A stretch of DNA of 64,000 nt from Clostridium folliculivorans (GCF_024341905.1 NZ_BQXY01000002.1:1-64000); one strand, 5' to 3'. Shown: positions 1 through 8,846, counted from the stretch's first letter. The notes: generated by a model from the sequence alone, not told the origin. Program-made: numbers and translations.

Positions 1-103
1 CTAAGGGTTACACCCGTACCCATACCGAACACGAAGGTTAAGACTTAGACGGCTGATGGTACTGCATGGGCGACTGTGTGGGAGAGTAGGTGGTTGCTAG
101 GTA
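1..103 (+). rRNA. rrf: 5S ribosomal RNA, 3' part (cut by window start)
   Basis: The sequence carries the conserved 5S blocks, including the CCCATACCGAACACGAAGGT loop region, the GCTGATGGTACTGC helix and the GTGGGAGAGTAGGT block near the 3' end. The first roughly 15 bases of the gene lie before the window. It ends just before a terminator at about 125-156, so it is the last gene of an rRNA operon lying to the left. The exact 3' end is uncertain by a few bases. Confidence 0.93.
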
Positions 104-121
104 ATTAGTATCTGATGATAC

Positions 122-157
122 ATAAAAGACTTCACGATAAGTGAAGTCTTTTTTTAT
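122..157 (+). terminator. Rho-independent terminator after 5S rRNA
   Basis: An 11-bp perfect stem (AAAGACTTCAC at 125-135 with GTGAAGTCTTT at 141-151, loop GATAA) is followed directly by a T run. It closes the rRNA operon. Confidence 0.9.
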
Positions 158-310
158 ATACATGGAATGCGTGTAAGTTTTATGTATATAAGCTTAGCAA
201 ATTCAATTAATTTCACTAATTATAAATGATACTTAAGGGTAAGTTAAAGTAGTGTAGTTTAATATAATATAATATAATACCGATAGATAAGATAGATCTA
301 AGGAGGCAAA

Positions 311-949
311 ATGGATTCAATTTATAAAGTTAAGCAAATTACAAAATTATATCAAAGCTGCGATAAATGTGGTCTTCCTAAAATTAATTGTATTTGTAAT
401 ATCATTTCAAAAGTTAAAACTAAAGCAAAGATATGGATATTATCCACAGAGAAAGAATTCTATAGACCTTCAAATACTGCAAGAATATTAAAATTAGTAA
501 ATCCAGAATCAACAGAGATATATTTATGGGAGAGAACTAAAAAGCCTGAAGAGTTAATTAAAAATATAGAGCAGGATATTTATGATGTATATCTTGTTTT
601 CCCAGAAGAAAATAGAGATATAGAAAATACTGAAGTTATGCATAATCATGCGGATAAAGTTCCGGCATTTATTCTTTTAGACGGAACTTGGAAAGAAGCT
701 AAGAAGATACTAAGGAGAAGTGATTATTTAAGGGGACTTCCAACAATTTCATTGAATGTGGATTTCAAATCAGAATATAATTTAAGAAGGGGAGTCCTTG
801 AAGGAAATCTATGTACTATAGAAGCTGCAATTGAAGTTATAAGAAATAATAATGAATTAGAGAATGCTGATAAAATAAATAAGGTTTTTAAAATGTTTCT
901 TAACGGCTTTAAATTTGGATTATATGGACAAAGGGTAAACACTAAGTGA
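311..949 (+). CDS. DTW domain-containing protein (putative tRNA-uridine aminocarboxypropyltransferase)
   Basis: This 212-aa protein has a Cys cluster near the N-terminus (CDKCGLPKINCIC, residues ~17-29), of the C-x2-C-x6-C-x-C form typical of DTW proteins. The family-defining D-x-T-W appears in LLDGTWKEAKK at ~122-132, and an EGNLCTIEAA motif lies at ~163-172. Characterised DTW proteins (E. coli TapT/YfiP) transfer the aminocarboxypropyl group of S-adenosylmethionine to uridine 47 of tRNA. Activity here is inferred from family. AAGGAGG at 300-306 sits five bases before the ATG. The gene follows the rRNA operon terminator and appears monocistronic. Confidence 0.85.
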   Translation: MDSIYKVKQITKLYQSCDKCGLPKINCICNIISKVKTKAKIWILSTEKEFYRPSNTARILKLVNPESTEIYLWERTKKPEELIKNIEQDIYDVYLVFPEENRDIENTEVMHNHADKVPAFILLDGTWKEAKKILRRSDYLRGLPTISLNVDFKSEYNLRRGVLEGNLCTIEAAIEVIRNNNELENADKINKVFKMFLNGFKFGLYGQRVNTK

Positions 950-1059
950 AAGAGTAGACTGAAAGTTAATTAATAATACTTTTTTGAATCATTAATTAAA
1001 ATTTCGAAAGATAAACTTAAAATTGAGATATTAATAAATAATTGCTTAGGGAGAATTAG

Positions 1060-1536
1060 ATGATGGTTTTAGCAGAAAATAAAAGTGGACAACAGTTACT
1101 ACAATATCAAATAATTGCAGAAAAAGATTTACTGGAAAGTACTGAAATTAGTCCAGTTACAGGTTCGTTTGCATTTGTGAGATGTGATGGAAAGTATTTG
1201 ATTGCTTATAATAAGTGGAGAAAACAATGGGAATTCCCTGCTGGTAAGATTGAAGAAGGAGAGACTTATAGAGAATGTGCAGTAAGAGAGTTATTTGAGG
1301 AAACAAATCAGAAAATAAGTGACTTTCAGTTCAAAGGCGTATTTAAGATATATGATAAAAATAAAGACTCTGTAAAATATAGAACAGCGTATTTTGCTGA
1401 AATAGATCATATTGATGATTTTAAAGAGAATGATGAAATGGAAGCTATTATGCTTTGGGATTTAAAGAGTTACATAGGATATTTTGATGAAGTAGATATG
1501 AAAATGCTGGAACTGATTTTAGAAATAAATAAGTAA
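1060..1536 (+). CDS. Nudix hydrolase
   Basis: This 158-aa protein contains a Nudix box at residues ~66-88 (GKIEEGETYRECAVRELFEE, followed by TNQK). The catalytic REL-x-EE core is intact, but the usual Gly after EE-x is Asn. Nudix enzymes hydrolyse nucleoside diphosphates linked to another moiety; the substrate cannot be read from sequence, and a housecleaning role on oxidised or non-canonical NTPs is a guess. GGGAG lies upstream of two consecutive ATG codons at 1060 and 1063, so the start is uncertain by one residue. No neighbour appears to be co-transcribed. Confidence 0.85.
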   Translation: MMVLAENKSGQQLLQYQIIAEKDLLESTEISPVTGSFAFVRCDGKYLIAYNKWRKQWEFPAGKIEEGETYRECAVRELFEETNQKISDFQFKGVFKIYDKNKDSVKYRTAYFAEIDHIDDFKENDEMEAIMLWDLKSYIGYFDEVDMKMLELILEINK

Positions 1537-1718
1537 GATTTTGATTGATAGTGCAAAAGAATAATAAATTTTTTCTGACAATTGTTGTTGTATCACAATT
1601 AATAATTTTCTGAATAAGATTTAATATAAATGAATTTTCATTTTTACAATGCACAATGTAACCTGAGCTTTATTGAAAATAAAGAAAATATTAAGCAAAG
1701 GAGAAATCACGTGATTAA

Positions 1719-2597
1719 ATGCAGGAACTATATAAGTTAGAAAATGCTTGGTATGTAAAAATAATATTTGCTACAATAACTGCTTTATTTGCACCATTCA
1801 AATTAGCTTTACTTGTACTATGCACCATGATAATAATTGATACAATCACTGGATGCATTTATGCAGCTAAAATTAAAAGACTAAATAGTAGAGGATTGAG
1901 AAGAGGATTAGATAAAATATTAGTTTATTCAATTTGTATTTTAGTTGTGAGACTTTTAGAAATAGGAGTACAATCAATTTTTAGCACAAATCTTCTTACT
2001 GAATTTATTACGGCATATCTTATTCTTACGGAGAGTTTTAGTGCACTAGAAAATCTTAATTCTTTGGGTGCACCATTACCATTAAGAATAAAAAAAGTAA
2101 TCTTGGATAATATCAAGAATGATGCCTTAAGGAAAATTGTAATTGAGGATGAAAATAAAAAAAATTATAATGATGAAATATCAGATATAAAACATTATTG
2201 CTTACCTAATATAAACGATGAAAAGGTTAAGAGTGTCATGCTAATAATGATAAATGAGTGGACAAAATTTATAAATATATTAGACAAAGAATTAGATGAG
2301 GCTGAAGGGTATAGCAATGATTTGATTTTATGTAAGGTGTTATCTTTAGTAGAGGCTACTAAAAAAACAACTAGAGATATTTGGATAGATGAAGGTATAT
2401 CTAGAAATTATATGGAAAAATTTATGATATATCATAGGCCTAGGTTGGACAAGTATTTAACAGAACTAGAAACTATTTGTGAAAGTAGCGATTCCATTGA
2501 GAAGAAGAAAAAGCAAATAATAGAGAAGCTTATTATATTGATGTATCTAACTGTTTCGGATGGCCAAAAGGTACAAGTGACGAGTATTGAATTGTAA
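1719..2597 (+). CDS. Phage holin-like membrane protein with C-terminal extension
   Basis: This is a 292-aa protein. Residues 1-130 carry hydrophobic segments at ~10-45, ~68-85 and ~90-105, and a DTITGCIYAAK stretch typical of the toxin-secretion/phage lysis holin family (Phage_holin_4-like). Residues ~130-292 are charged, helical and soluble-looking, and match nothing I recognise; classical holins of this class end near 140 aa. AGGAG at 1699-1703 is 15 bases from the ATG, which is long. There is no endolysin or phage gene next to it, so a lysis role is unlikely. A chromosomal regulator or membrane-anchored sensor using a holin-like anchor is possible. Confidence 0.65.
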   Translation: MQELYKLENAWYVKIIFATITALFAPFKLALLVLCTMIIIDTITGCIYAAKIKRLNSRGLRRGLDKILVYSICILVVRLLEIGVQSIFSTNLLTEFITAYLILTESFSALENLNSLGAPLPLRIKKVILDNIKNDALRKIVIEDENKKNYNDEISDIKHYCLPNINDEKVKSVMLIMINEWTKFINILDKELDEAEGYSNDLILCKVLSLVEATKKTTRDIWIDEGISRNYMEKFMIYHRPRLDKYLTELETICESSDSIEKKKKQIIEKLIILMYLTVSDGQKVQVTSIEL

Positions 2598-2656
2598 GTT
2601 TTGCTACTTTCCAGTTGTAGTTAAATTTTAGATTCTAATGTTAAGGAAAATAAAGT

Positions 2657-2706
2657 AGTCCTATAATACAGAAGATGAAAAGTTTTGTATTATAGGGCTT
2701 TATTTA
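2657..2706 (+). terminator. Putative terminator after holin-like gene
   Basis: CCTATAATAC at 2660-2669 pairs perfectly with GTATTATAGG at 2687-2696, followed by GCTTTATTT. The loop of 17 bases is larger than usual. Confidence 0.6.
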
Positions 2707-2846
2707 GCTAATATTGAAATGTCAAAGCAATGTACTTTACAAATATTAAAATGGCAACTTTATTATGGTGGTGCATAGAGATGACTTCTTTTGAGTAAAT
2801 ACAATATGTTCATATTTATGTACTAATATTTGCACAAGAGTAGATA

Positions 2847-3080
2847 TTAGCCAACAAAAATATCATCACCAGAATTATTATTACTGTTACCAGTTGGATT
2901 GACATCAGTAGCTATAAATTGTTTTTGAGCAGCAACTGTTAATAACAGACACCCAACTCCTACAATAAAGTTACCAAGTACATTTATTTCATCAGCATTT
3001 TTATCTTTAGCAATAGCTAAAGCAATTGCATTCGTAAGAATAATAGCATCTTCTGGACTAAGGTTGTCAAGGATTGTCAT
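2847..3080 (-). CDS. Small hypothetical protein (77 aa)
   Basis: This 77-aa protein has an acidic N-terminal segment (LSPEDAIILTNAIAL), a central hydrophobic stretch at residues ~38-53 (VLGNFIVGVGCLLLTVAA) and an Asn/Gly/Ser-rich C-terminus (NPTGNSNNNSGDD). The hydrophobic stretch could be a membrane segment or a buried helix. The pattern resembles small conserved clostridial proteins of unknown function. A weak TAGGTG lies upstream of the ATG. It is encoded alone, convergent with the preceding holin-like gene. No function is assigned. Confidence 0.55.
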   Translation of the reverse strand: MTILDNLSPEDAIILTNAIALAIAKDKNADEINVLGNFIVGVGCLLLTVAAQKQFIATDVNPTGNSNNNSGDDIFVG

Positions 3081-3347
3081 AACTACACCTACTCATAATT
3101 AATGAATAATAAATAATATGATTTTATCTTTGTCTATATGCTTCTAATAATTGTATGTAATCAAAATTAAATTGTTTCATTTTTTATTCTAAAGTTATTC
3201 ATTGAATTAGTTGTTTTAAATCACTTAATAAGTAGATTAAGAATAATATATATTAAAATTTATATTTTTAAACTCTCTCATTCAGAAACTATAGCTATTA
3301 TTTGTACTTAAGAGGCTAAAACATTATATAGTGAAAGAAGTCTTAAT

Positions 3348-4052
3348 ATGAGTAAGAGGATATTTTGTATTAGATCTATAGTTATATTTATCTTCATAAC
3401 CTTTATCATTTCAGCAATATATCTTTTCGTAATAATAGAATTTGTACCTTTAGTAGATGAAAAATTTAGTGCTCGAGTTAAAGGTGATTATGTTATTATG
3501 CTGCTACAGTGTATTCTAGGTATAGTTGCTATGGTAATTCCAGTAATTTTAAAAAAGCGATGGCATATCCACGTTCCACCAAAAATGATATTGGTATACG
3601 CAATATTTCTCTATTGTGCAATATATTTAGGGGAGGTTCAATCCTTTTACTATATTGTACCTTACTGGGATAAAGTTTTGCATACATTAAGTGGTGCTAT
3701 GTTTGCAGCACTTAGTTTTTCAGTTATCACAACTCTAAATAAAAAACAATATACTTCAGCAAATTTAAGCCCAATTATTGTAGCAGTATTTGCTTTTTGT
3801 TTCGCAATAACATTGGAGGTTCTTTGGGAGATATATGAATTTACTACAGATTTAATTCTAAAAACAAATATGCAAAAGTACGCACTTTCTAATGGAGTTT
3901 TGCTTGTTGGGCAAGCTGCTTTGAAAGATACGATGCAGGATTTAATAGTAGGTTCACTAGGTGCACTTATTATTTCATTAATTTTTTATATTTCTTTAAA
4001 ATATAAAAAAAGTTGGATTGATAAAATACAGCTAAAGATTAATGAGTTTTAA
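3348..4052 (+). CDS. DUF2238 (YjdF-like) integral membrane protein
   Basis: This 234-aa protein has about six predicted membrane segments (residues ~8-30, 48-66, 80-95, 112-128, 145-162, 205-225). Conserved features of the DUF2238/YjdF family are present: YWDKVLHTLSG at ~109-119, with Asp, Lys and His facing the membrane, and LEVLWEIYEFTTD at ~164-176. The biochemical role of the family is unknown. The start has only a weak purine-rich upstream region. It lies alone, 160 bases before the thrS leader. Confidence 0.75.
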   Translation: MSKRIFCIRSIVIFIFITFIISAIYLFVIIEFVPLVDEKFSARVKGDYVIMLLQCILGIVAMVIPVILKKRWHIHVPPKMILVYAIFLYCAIYLGEVQSFYYIVPYWDKVLHTLSGAMFAALSFSVITTLNKKQYTSANLSPIIVAVFAFCFAITLEVLWEIYEFTTDLILKTNMQKYALSNGVLLVGQAALKDTMQDLIVGSLGALIISLIFYISLKYKKSWIDKIQLKINEF

Positions 4053-4211
4053 AAGTTCATTAATGAAAAATTTAGAGTGTCAATATAAATATATCTTAGT
4101 GATTAATTATATTAATTGGAGCTCATTTACACTGTTATAATAGATAATAATAAATTGAACGATTTATTGACAAAATAAATTTTAAGGAATAAAATTAGTA
4201 ATAATAAAAAA

Positions 4212-4450
4212 ACTATGACGAGGAAGAGTAAATAATTTACTGTTTAAAGAGAGAGAAACTCACTGGCTGAAAGGTTTCTTAAATAAGTATTGTTGAAAAC
4301 CACCTTCGAGTTGACTGTTGAAAGATATAGTAGGCAGTTCCGTACGCTTGCGTTAAAAGTATTGAGTGATAGAAGCGTCTAATTATAAGCTTCTGTAATT
4401 TGGGTGGAATCGCGATATACTCGTCCCTTACTTGGGATGAGTTTTTTTGT
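4212..4450 (+). promoter_or_regulatory. T-box riboswitch 1 (threonine specifier ACC)
   Basis: Stem I elements are visible: AGGAAGAGTA at the base, AGAGAG at ~4249-4254, and a GGCTGA distal-loop region. The specifier ACC (4299-4301) is followed by ACCTTCGAG, the same position that holds the codon in characterised T-boxes. The T-box sequence GGGTGGAATCGCG is at 4402-4414, and the terminator ACTCGTCCC/GGGATGAGT with a T run is at 4419-4448. Uncharged tRNA-Thr should bind the specifier and the T-box bulge and disfavour the terminator. This is the first of two tandem copies before thrS. Confidence 0.93.
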
Positions 4451-4591
4451 TTTTAATAAAATTTTTTAGGATGGTATTAGTAAAAGCTTTAGCAGATTAC
4501 TACTATTTATATTTATATTTATATAAAAGTAATTAGGTTAGGTTTGTAATTAATACTATCACTACTTTATAAATTTAAAATTGTATATTTA

Positions 4592-4830
4592 AAGGCTATG
4601 AAGAGGAAGAGTAAATAATTTACTATTGAAAGAGAGAGGAACCCATCGGCTGAAAGGTTTCTTAAATAAGTATTATTGAAAACCACCTCTGAGTTGATTA
4701 CTGAAAATTAGTAAGTAAATTCGCAAATCTGCGTTATGGATTTTGAGTGACAGTGGTGTAAATTTGGCTGCTGTAATTTGGGTGGAATCGCGATTAAACT
4801 CGTCCCTTATTTTAGGGACGGGTTTTATTT
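4592..4830 (+). promoter_or_regulatory. T-box riboswitch 2 (threonine specifier ACC)
   Basis: This closely resembles the first leader: AGGAAGAGTAAATAATTTAC at the base of stem I, then AGAGAG. The specifier ACC (4682-4684) is followed by ACCTCTGAG. The T-box sequence GGGTGGAATCGCG is at 4780-4792, and the terminator with CGTCCC/GGGACG and a T-rich tail is at ~4797-4830. It ends 30 bases before the thrS ribosome binding site. Because both leaders have their own terminator, transcription must pass two tRNA-dependent decisions in series, which should steepen the response to threonine starvation. Confidence 0.93.
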
Positions 4831-4871
4831 TTATATATTTAAAAATAAAAATTTATAAAAGGAGGACTATC

Positions 4872-6635
4872 ATGTTAAAAGTATTGTTAAAGGATGGAAG
4901 TATTATTGATTCAGGTGAAGAAGATGGAAGAAGGGCTTTAAGACATACCGCAGCACATATATTGGCTCAGGCAGTAAAACGCTTATATCCAGGTGCTAAA
5001 CTAACTATCGGACCAGCAATTGATAGTGGATTTTATTACGATTTTGATATGGAAGAAACACTTACTATAGATTCGCTTAAAGAAATTGAAGAAGAAATGA
5101 AGGTAATAATTAAGGAAGACTTAAGACTTGAGAGAAGTGTATTATCTAGAGAAGCTGCATTAAAGCTTATGGAGGAATGTGGTGAAAATTATAAGGTGGA
5201 ACTTATAAATGATCTGCCTGAAGATGAAGAGCTAACTTTTTTTAAACAAGGAGACTTTATTGATTTATGTGCAGGACCACATGTACTTTCTACTTCAAAA
5301 GTAAAAGCTGTTAAACTATTATCAGTTGCAGGGGCTTATTGGAGAGGCAATGAGAAAAATAAGATGCTCCAAAGAGTTTATGGTACTGCCTTCGCTAAAA
5401 AGAGTGAATTAGATAAATATTTAAATATGTTAGAAGAAGCTAAAAAAAGAGATCATAGAAAGCTTGGAAAGGAGCTTAAATTATTTGCTTTAATGAATGA
5501 AGGGCCAGGTTTCCCGTTCTTTCTTCCAAATGGAGTAGTATTGAAAAACAAATTGATTGAGTACTGGAGAGAGCTTCATAAAAAGTATGGATATGAGGAA
5601 ATAGAAACTCCACTTATATTAAACAGGGAACTATGGCAGACTTCAGGCCATTGGTATCATTATAAGGAAAACATGTACACAGTAAATATCGATGAAGAGG
5701 AATATGCAATAAAACCAATGAATTGTCCTGGGGGAATGCTAGTATACAAATCTGAGTCACATTCCTACAGAGAGCTTCCAATTAGAGCTGCAGAGCTAGG
5801 AAGAGTGCATAGACATGAGCTTTCTGGGGCTTTACATGGCCTTATGAGGGTAAGAGCATTTACTCAAGATGATGCCCATATATTCATGCTACCTGAGCAA
5901 ATCAAGGATGAGATAAAAGGTGTAATTAGACTTATAGATGAAGTATATGCTCGATTTGGTTTTAAATATAGTGTGGAACTTTCTACAAGGCCAGTGAATT
6001 CAATGGGAAGTGATAGTGAGTGGGAAATGGCTGAAGAATCTCTTAAAAATGCCTTAGAGGAAATAAAGATGCCTTTTAAAATAAACCCAGGAGATGGAGC
6101 TTTTTACGGACCTAAGATAGATTTTCATCTTGAAGATAGCATTGGAAGGACATGGCAATGTGGTACAATACAACTAGATTTTCAGCTTCCTCAAAGGTTT
6201 GATTTAGACTATGTTGGTAGCGATGGAGAAAAGCATAAACCTATTGTTATACACAGAGTAATATTTGGAAGCATCGAAAGATTCATAGGGATACTAATAG
6301 AACATTTTGAAGGTAAATTTCCAACTTGGATATCACCAGTTCAAGTTAAAGTACTTCCTATATCAGATCAGTTTAATGAGTACGCAGAAGAAGTAGTAAG
6401 AAAACTAGAAGAAAGTGAAATTAGAGTTAAGATTGATGACAGAGTTGAGAAGATAGGATATAAGATAAGAGAAGCTAGAAATGAAAGAGTTCCTTACATC
6501 ATAATTGTGGGAGAGAAAGAAAAAAGTACAGGAACAATTTCTCTTAGAAGTAGAAAAAATGGTGAAGAAGGTTCTGTAAACTTAGATGAATTTATAGCTA
6601 ATATTAACAACGAGATTAAGTTAAAACAATTATAA
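4872..6635 (+). CDS. thrS: Threonyl-tRNA synthetase lacking the TGS domain
   Basis: This enzyme charges tRNA-Thr in the cytoplasm. The ATG at 4872 is chosen because GGAGGA (4861-4866) precedes it; the frame is open further upstream only through the riboswitch. The 587-aa product is about 50-60 residues shorter than usual ThrRS. After MLKVLLKDGS, the first strand of a TGS domain, it jumps to EEDGRRALRH. The editing domain is present with HTAAH (~25-29) and DLCAGPH, motif 2 with RVHRHE and GLMRVRAFTQDD, and motif 3 GSIERFIG. Zinc ligands are visible in MNCPGG, DDAHIF and VIHR. The anticodon-binding domain forms the last ~100 residues. Expression is governed by the two T-boxes. Confidence 0.95.
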   Translation: MLKVLLKDGSIIDSGEEDGRRALRHTAAHILAQAVKRLYPGAKLTIGPAIDSGFYYDFDMEETLTIDSLKEIEEEMKVIIKEDLRLERSVLSREAALKLMEECGENYKVELINDLPEDEELTFFKQGDFIDLCAGPHVLSTSKVKAVKLLSVAGAYWRGNEKNKMLQRVYGTAFAKKSELDKYLNMLEEAKKRDHRKLGKELKLFALMNEGPGFPFFLPNGVVLKNKLIEYWRELHKKYGYEEIETPLILNRELWQTSGHWYHYKENMYTVNIDEEEYAIKPMNCPGGMLVYKSESHSYRELPIRAAELGRVHRHELSGALHGLMRVRAFTQDDAHIFMLPEQIKDEIKGVIRLIDEVYARFGFKYSVELSTRPVNSMGSDSEWEMAEESLKNALEEIKMPFKINPGDGAFYGPKIDFHLEDSIGRTWQCGTIQLDFQLPQRFDLDYVGSDGEKHKPIVIHRVIFGSIERFIGILIEHFEGKFPTWISPVQVKVLPISDQFNEYAEEVVRKLEESEIRVKIDDRVEKIGYKIREARNERVPYIIIVGEKEKSTGTISLRSRKNGEEGSVNLDEFIANINNEIKLKQL

Positions 6636-6746
6636 TACAAAGTAGTTTTTAGCTTATATATTTATTTAGTTAACTACACTTATGCTATAAAAAGTCGATT
6701 ATAACCATGAAGAAATCCTAGTACAAAGTAATTATATTAATAAAAT

Positions 6747-6783
6747 ATATATCCAAAAAGTTGGATATATAATACTGTTTTTT
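6747..6783 (+). terminator. Terminator after thrS
   Basis: ATATATCCAA at 6747-6756 pairs with TTGGATATAT at 6761-6770 around a four-base loop. A T run follows at 6778-6783. Confidence 0.7.
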
Positions 6784-6787
6784 AATA

Positions 6788-6836
6788 AAATGCAGGATAG
6801 TTAGTTTAATATAAACGCTAATATCCTGTATTTTTA
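6788..6836 (+). terminator. Second hairpin with T run in thrS-EIIB gap
   Basis: TGCAGGATA at 6791-6799 pairs with TATCCTGTA at 6822-6830 (one G-T pair), followed by five T. It may back up the preceding terminator. Confidence 0.55.
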
Positions 6837-6940
6837 CTTAACTAATTGAAAAAAGTTATTATGCATGATAGATATTTGTATGAATTAATTGTATCTGTTT
6901 TAGGACATGCATTTATGCTATAATAGTAGAAAATAGAAAT

Positions 6941-6955
6941 ATGAAAACGTTATAC
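6941..6955 (+). promoter_or_regulatory. cre-like site upstream of PTS EIIB
   Basis: ATGAAAACGTTATAC matches the first nine positions of the catabolite-responsive element consensus WTGNAANCGNWNNCW and departs at the end. A TATAAT (6919-6924) lies just upstream, so CcpA bound here would sit in the early transcribed region. It is about 160 bases before the gene. This is a motif match only. Confidence 0.4.
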
Positions 6956-7112
6956 GAAAGTCGAAAGCAATTATTAAGTGTGACAATAAAAGTGGATCAA
7001 TATTATTGTGAGCTTTGAAATTATTATTTAAGTGCCTATATAATCATTGGTACTATTTTTTGCAGATTAGTAATGTATTTTTATAAGAAATTGTATATAT
7101 GGGGGAATAAAA

Positions 7113-7517
7113 ATGATAAAGATTCTTTTATGTTGTCTTGGTGGGTTTTCTTCAAGTGCTTTGGCTCAAAAAGTTGAAAAGGAAATATTGGAGAATAATA
7201 TGCAAAATGATTTTTATATCGAGTTTTCGCCATTTCAATTAGCAGTGAAGAAAGTTTCTGACTTTGATATTATAGTATGTTGTCCTCATTTAATTACAGA
7301 TGTAAAAAAAGTTATAAAAACTTTAAATCCTGATATACCTATTTATATTCTTCCGCCAAGGATGTATGGAATGATGAGCTTTAATGAACTATCATTAGAT
7401 GCTGTTGATGCTATTGATTTATATAATATAAATAAAATAAATCCAGTATGTTTTCCTGGAGAAGAGAATACCTTAAGAGTTACTAGACATGTAGCTTATA
7501 GAAAAACTAAGATTTAA
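7113..7517 (+). CDS. PTS lactose/cellobiose-type EIIB domain protein (stand-alone)
   Basis: This 134-aa protein begins MIKILLCCLGGFSSSALAQ, the phosphocysteine P-loop of lactose/chitobiose-family EIIB: a beta strand ending in Cys, then a Gly/Ser-rich loop and helix. Cys7 or Cys8 would carry the phosphate. The rest alternates strand and helix (IIVCCPHLI at ~54-62) and extends about 30 residues beyond a typical 100-aa EIIB. No EIIA or EIIC gene is adjacent, so it may serve a permease elsewhere or have a regulatory role. GGGGG lies 7 bases before the ATG, and a cre-like site is upstream. Confidence 0.75.
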   Translation: MIKILLCCLGGFSSSALAQKVEKEILENNMQNDFYIEFSPFQLAVKKVSDFDIIVCCPHLITDVKKVIKTLNPDIPIYILPPRMYGMMSFNELSLDAVDAIDLYNINKINPVCFPGEENTLRVTRHVAYRKTKI

Positions 7518-7602
7518 TCATAAATTTTTTAGTCATAAAACAATTCAAAACAATAGTTTAACGATGAACAAGAATATTAAGTTACTGGGTATAGAAAATT
7601 AT

Positions 7603-7646
7603 AAATACAATGACCGCCTACAATATTATAGGCGGTCATTGTATTT
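7603..7646. terminator. Bidirectional terminator, perfect 18-bp stem
   Basis: Positions 7603-7620 and 7629-7646 are perfect inverted repeats (core ATGACCGCCTA / TAGGCGGTCAT) around an 8-base loop, with A-rich and T-rich flanks. It lies between two convergent genes (EIIB ending 7517, minus-strand gene ending 7677), so it can serve both. Confidence 0.85.
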
Positions 7647-7676
7647 GGATTTAGTTATAAACTTGATAAGAAGTTG

Positions 7677-8432
7677 CTATTTATTCTCCTTATCTACTTC
7701 TCTAAAAACCTGTCCTAATTTTGAAAGAGATGATGATTTTTCTACAATATATTCGATAATAGCATTTTTATTTCTTTTTCGGTATACCTTTCCGGTTAAG
7801 TCTGGAGTGTAAGTTCTTATGATGTTTATTAAATCCTTTGGATTAAGTGAAGAAAGTTTGTCTTTCAATCCTCCTTCTCCTAAAGCTCTTAGAGCAGCCA
7901 CAGGATTTAGTAAGGAATTTTCTTCGCTTAAGGGATTGCAAACTGTATCAGGTTCAGTAGGGCAACTACAGTTTTTCACAGTTTCAGATGCAGTATTTTT
8001 ATCATACTCTGAGGCATTAGTAATACAATCTCTATGGGCACTTTCACCAGTTTTGATAGTATTATCAATGTCTATTTTTACAGATATATTGAGGCTGATA
8101 TCAACTTGTGCAGATGCTTCTTCTAAGGATTGAAGTAAAGTAATCACTTCTTTAAGGCTACTTGAGTTGTTACTTTCTTCTGGGGGAGCTTCAATTTCTG
8201 TTGGAACTTCTTCCACAACTGGTGGTTCAGCAATTTCAATCTTTGGTTCTTCTGTAGTAACAGGTTCCAAAAATTCTGTTGGTAATGCAGATGAAATAGC
8301 TTCGCTAAGTAATTTAGAGTTCTTTAAAACTTGTTTTACGTATTTTTTAGTAAAACCTTTACTTGAGATATCTTCTATGCTAAGGCCTTCTTCGTAAAGT
8401 TTAATAATTTCAGTCTTTTTGCTAATTTTCAT
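7677..8432 (-). CDS. Hypothetical protein with N-terminal HTH-like segment
   Basis: The ATG at 8432 is preferred over the GTG at 8441 because AAGAGGTG overlaps the latter; this gives 251 aa. Residues 1-45 (KTEIIKLYEEGLSIEDIS, then KKYVKQVLK) look like a helix-turn-helix of the 'resolvase-like/terminase small subunit' kind. A Pro/Glu-rich linker at ~55-90 follows, then a Cys-containing middle (NCSCPTEPDTVC). The C-terminal helical segment at ~195-251 is rich in basic residues (GKVYRKRNKN). I do not recognise the family. DNA binding by the N-terminus is an inference; no phage genes are next to it. Confidence 0.55.
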   Translation of the reverse strand: MKISKKTEIIKLYEEGLSIEDISSKGFTKKYVKQVLKNSKLLSEAISSALPTEFLEPVTTEEPKIEIAEPPVVEEVPTEIEAPPEESNNSSSLKEVITLLQSLEEASAQVDISLNISVKIDIDNTIKTGESAHRDCITNASEYDKNTASETVKNCSCPTEPDTVCNPLSEENSLLNPVAALRALGEGGLKDKLSSLNPKDLINIIRTYTPDLTGKVYRKRNKNAIIEYIVEKSSSLSKLGQVFREVDKENK

Positions 8433-8846
8433 ATATAACACCTCTTAATTATTGAATTCTATCTAAGGATTCTTGTATCGAAACTTAAGGTATACTTGTT
8501 CAATAATCCAGAATTTATGGGATCATCGTGCACGTATAACTTAATAGTTGAGTTAGGAAACCTATAAAGATGAATTACTTCAATCCATATTAATTAATAC
8601 AGCATATTTATATTCTTTTATGTAGCAAATTATTTCACTTTATGATGATTATGACTGATAATTGTATAGAATTTCTTTATTAAATTTGTTATACTTCATG
8701 AAATAAAAAAATAAGTAAAAGAAAGCATCATATTTAGAATAAAAAATAAAAGCATTTATTGTAATAGTCAAAACAGCTATCACAGTAAATACTTTTAAAC
8801 TTCAAAAATAAACGTAATTTTATAAAAAAAATTATAAATATTTTGG
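8433..8846. other. Intergenic, no gene seen
   Basis: About 410 bases of AT-rich DNA lie between the start of one minus-strand gene and the end of the HD-GYP gene. I see no convincing ORF, strong hairpin or RNA gene. The promoter of the upstream-facing gene should lie within the part closest to 8433. Confidence 0.5.

Noticed and set aside
4212..4830. CRISPR-like direct repeat
   Set aside because: The two similar units are full T-box leaders about 380 bases apart, not short repeats with spacers; no CRISPR array or cas gene is visible in the window.
4743..4871. Upstream extension of thrS by 43 codons
   Set aside because: The extension runs through the T-box and terminator of the second riboswitch and has no ribosome binding site; GGAGGA sits before the ATG at 4872.
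7819..8397. Plus-strand ORFs opposite the 7677-8432 gene
   Set aside because: They are antisense to a gene with a proper ribosome binding site and show low-complexity Ser/Val composition expected of a shadow frame.
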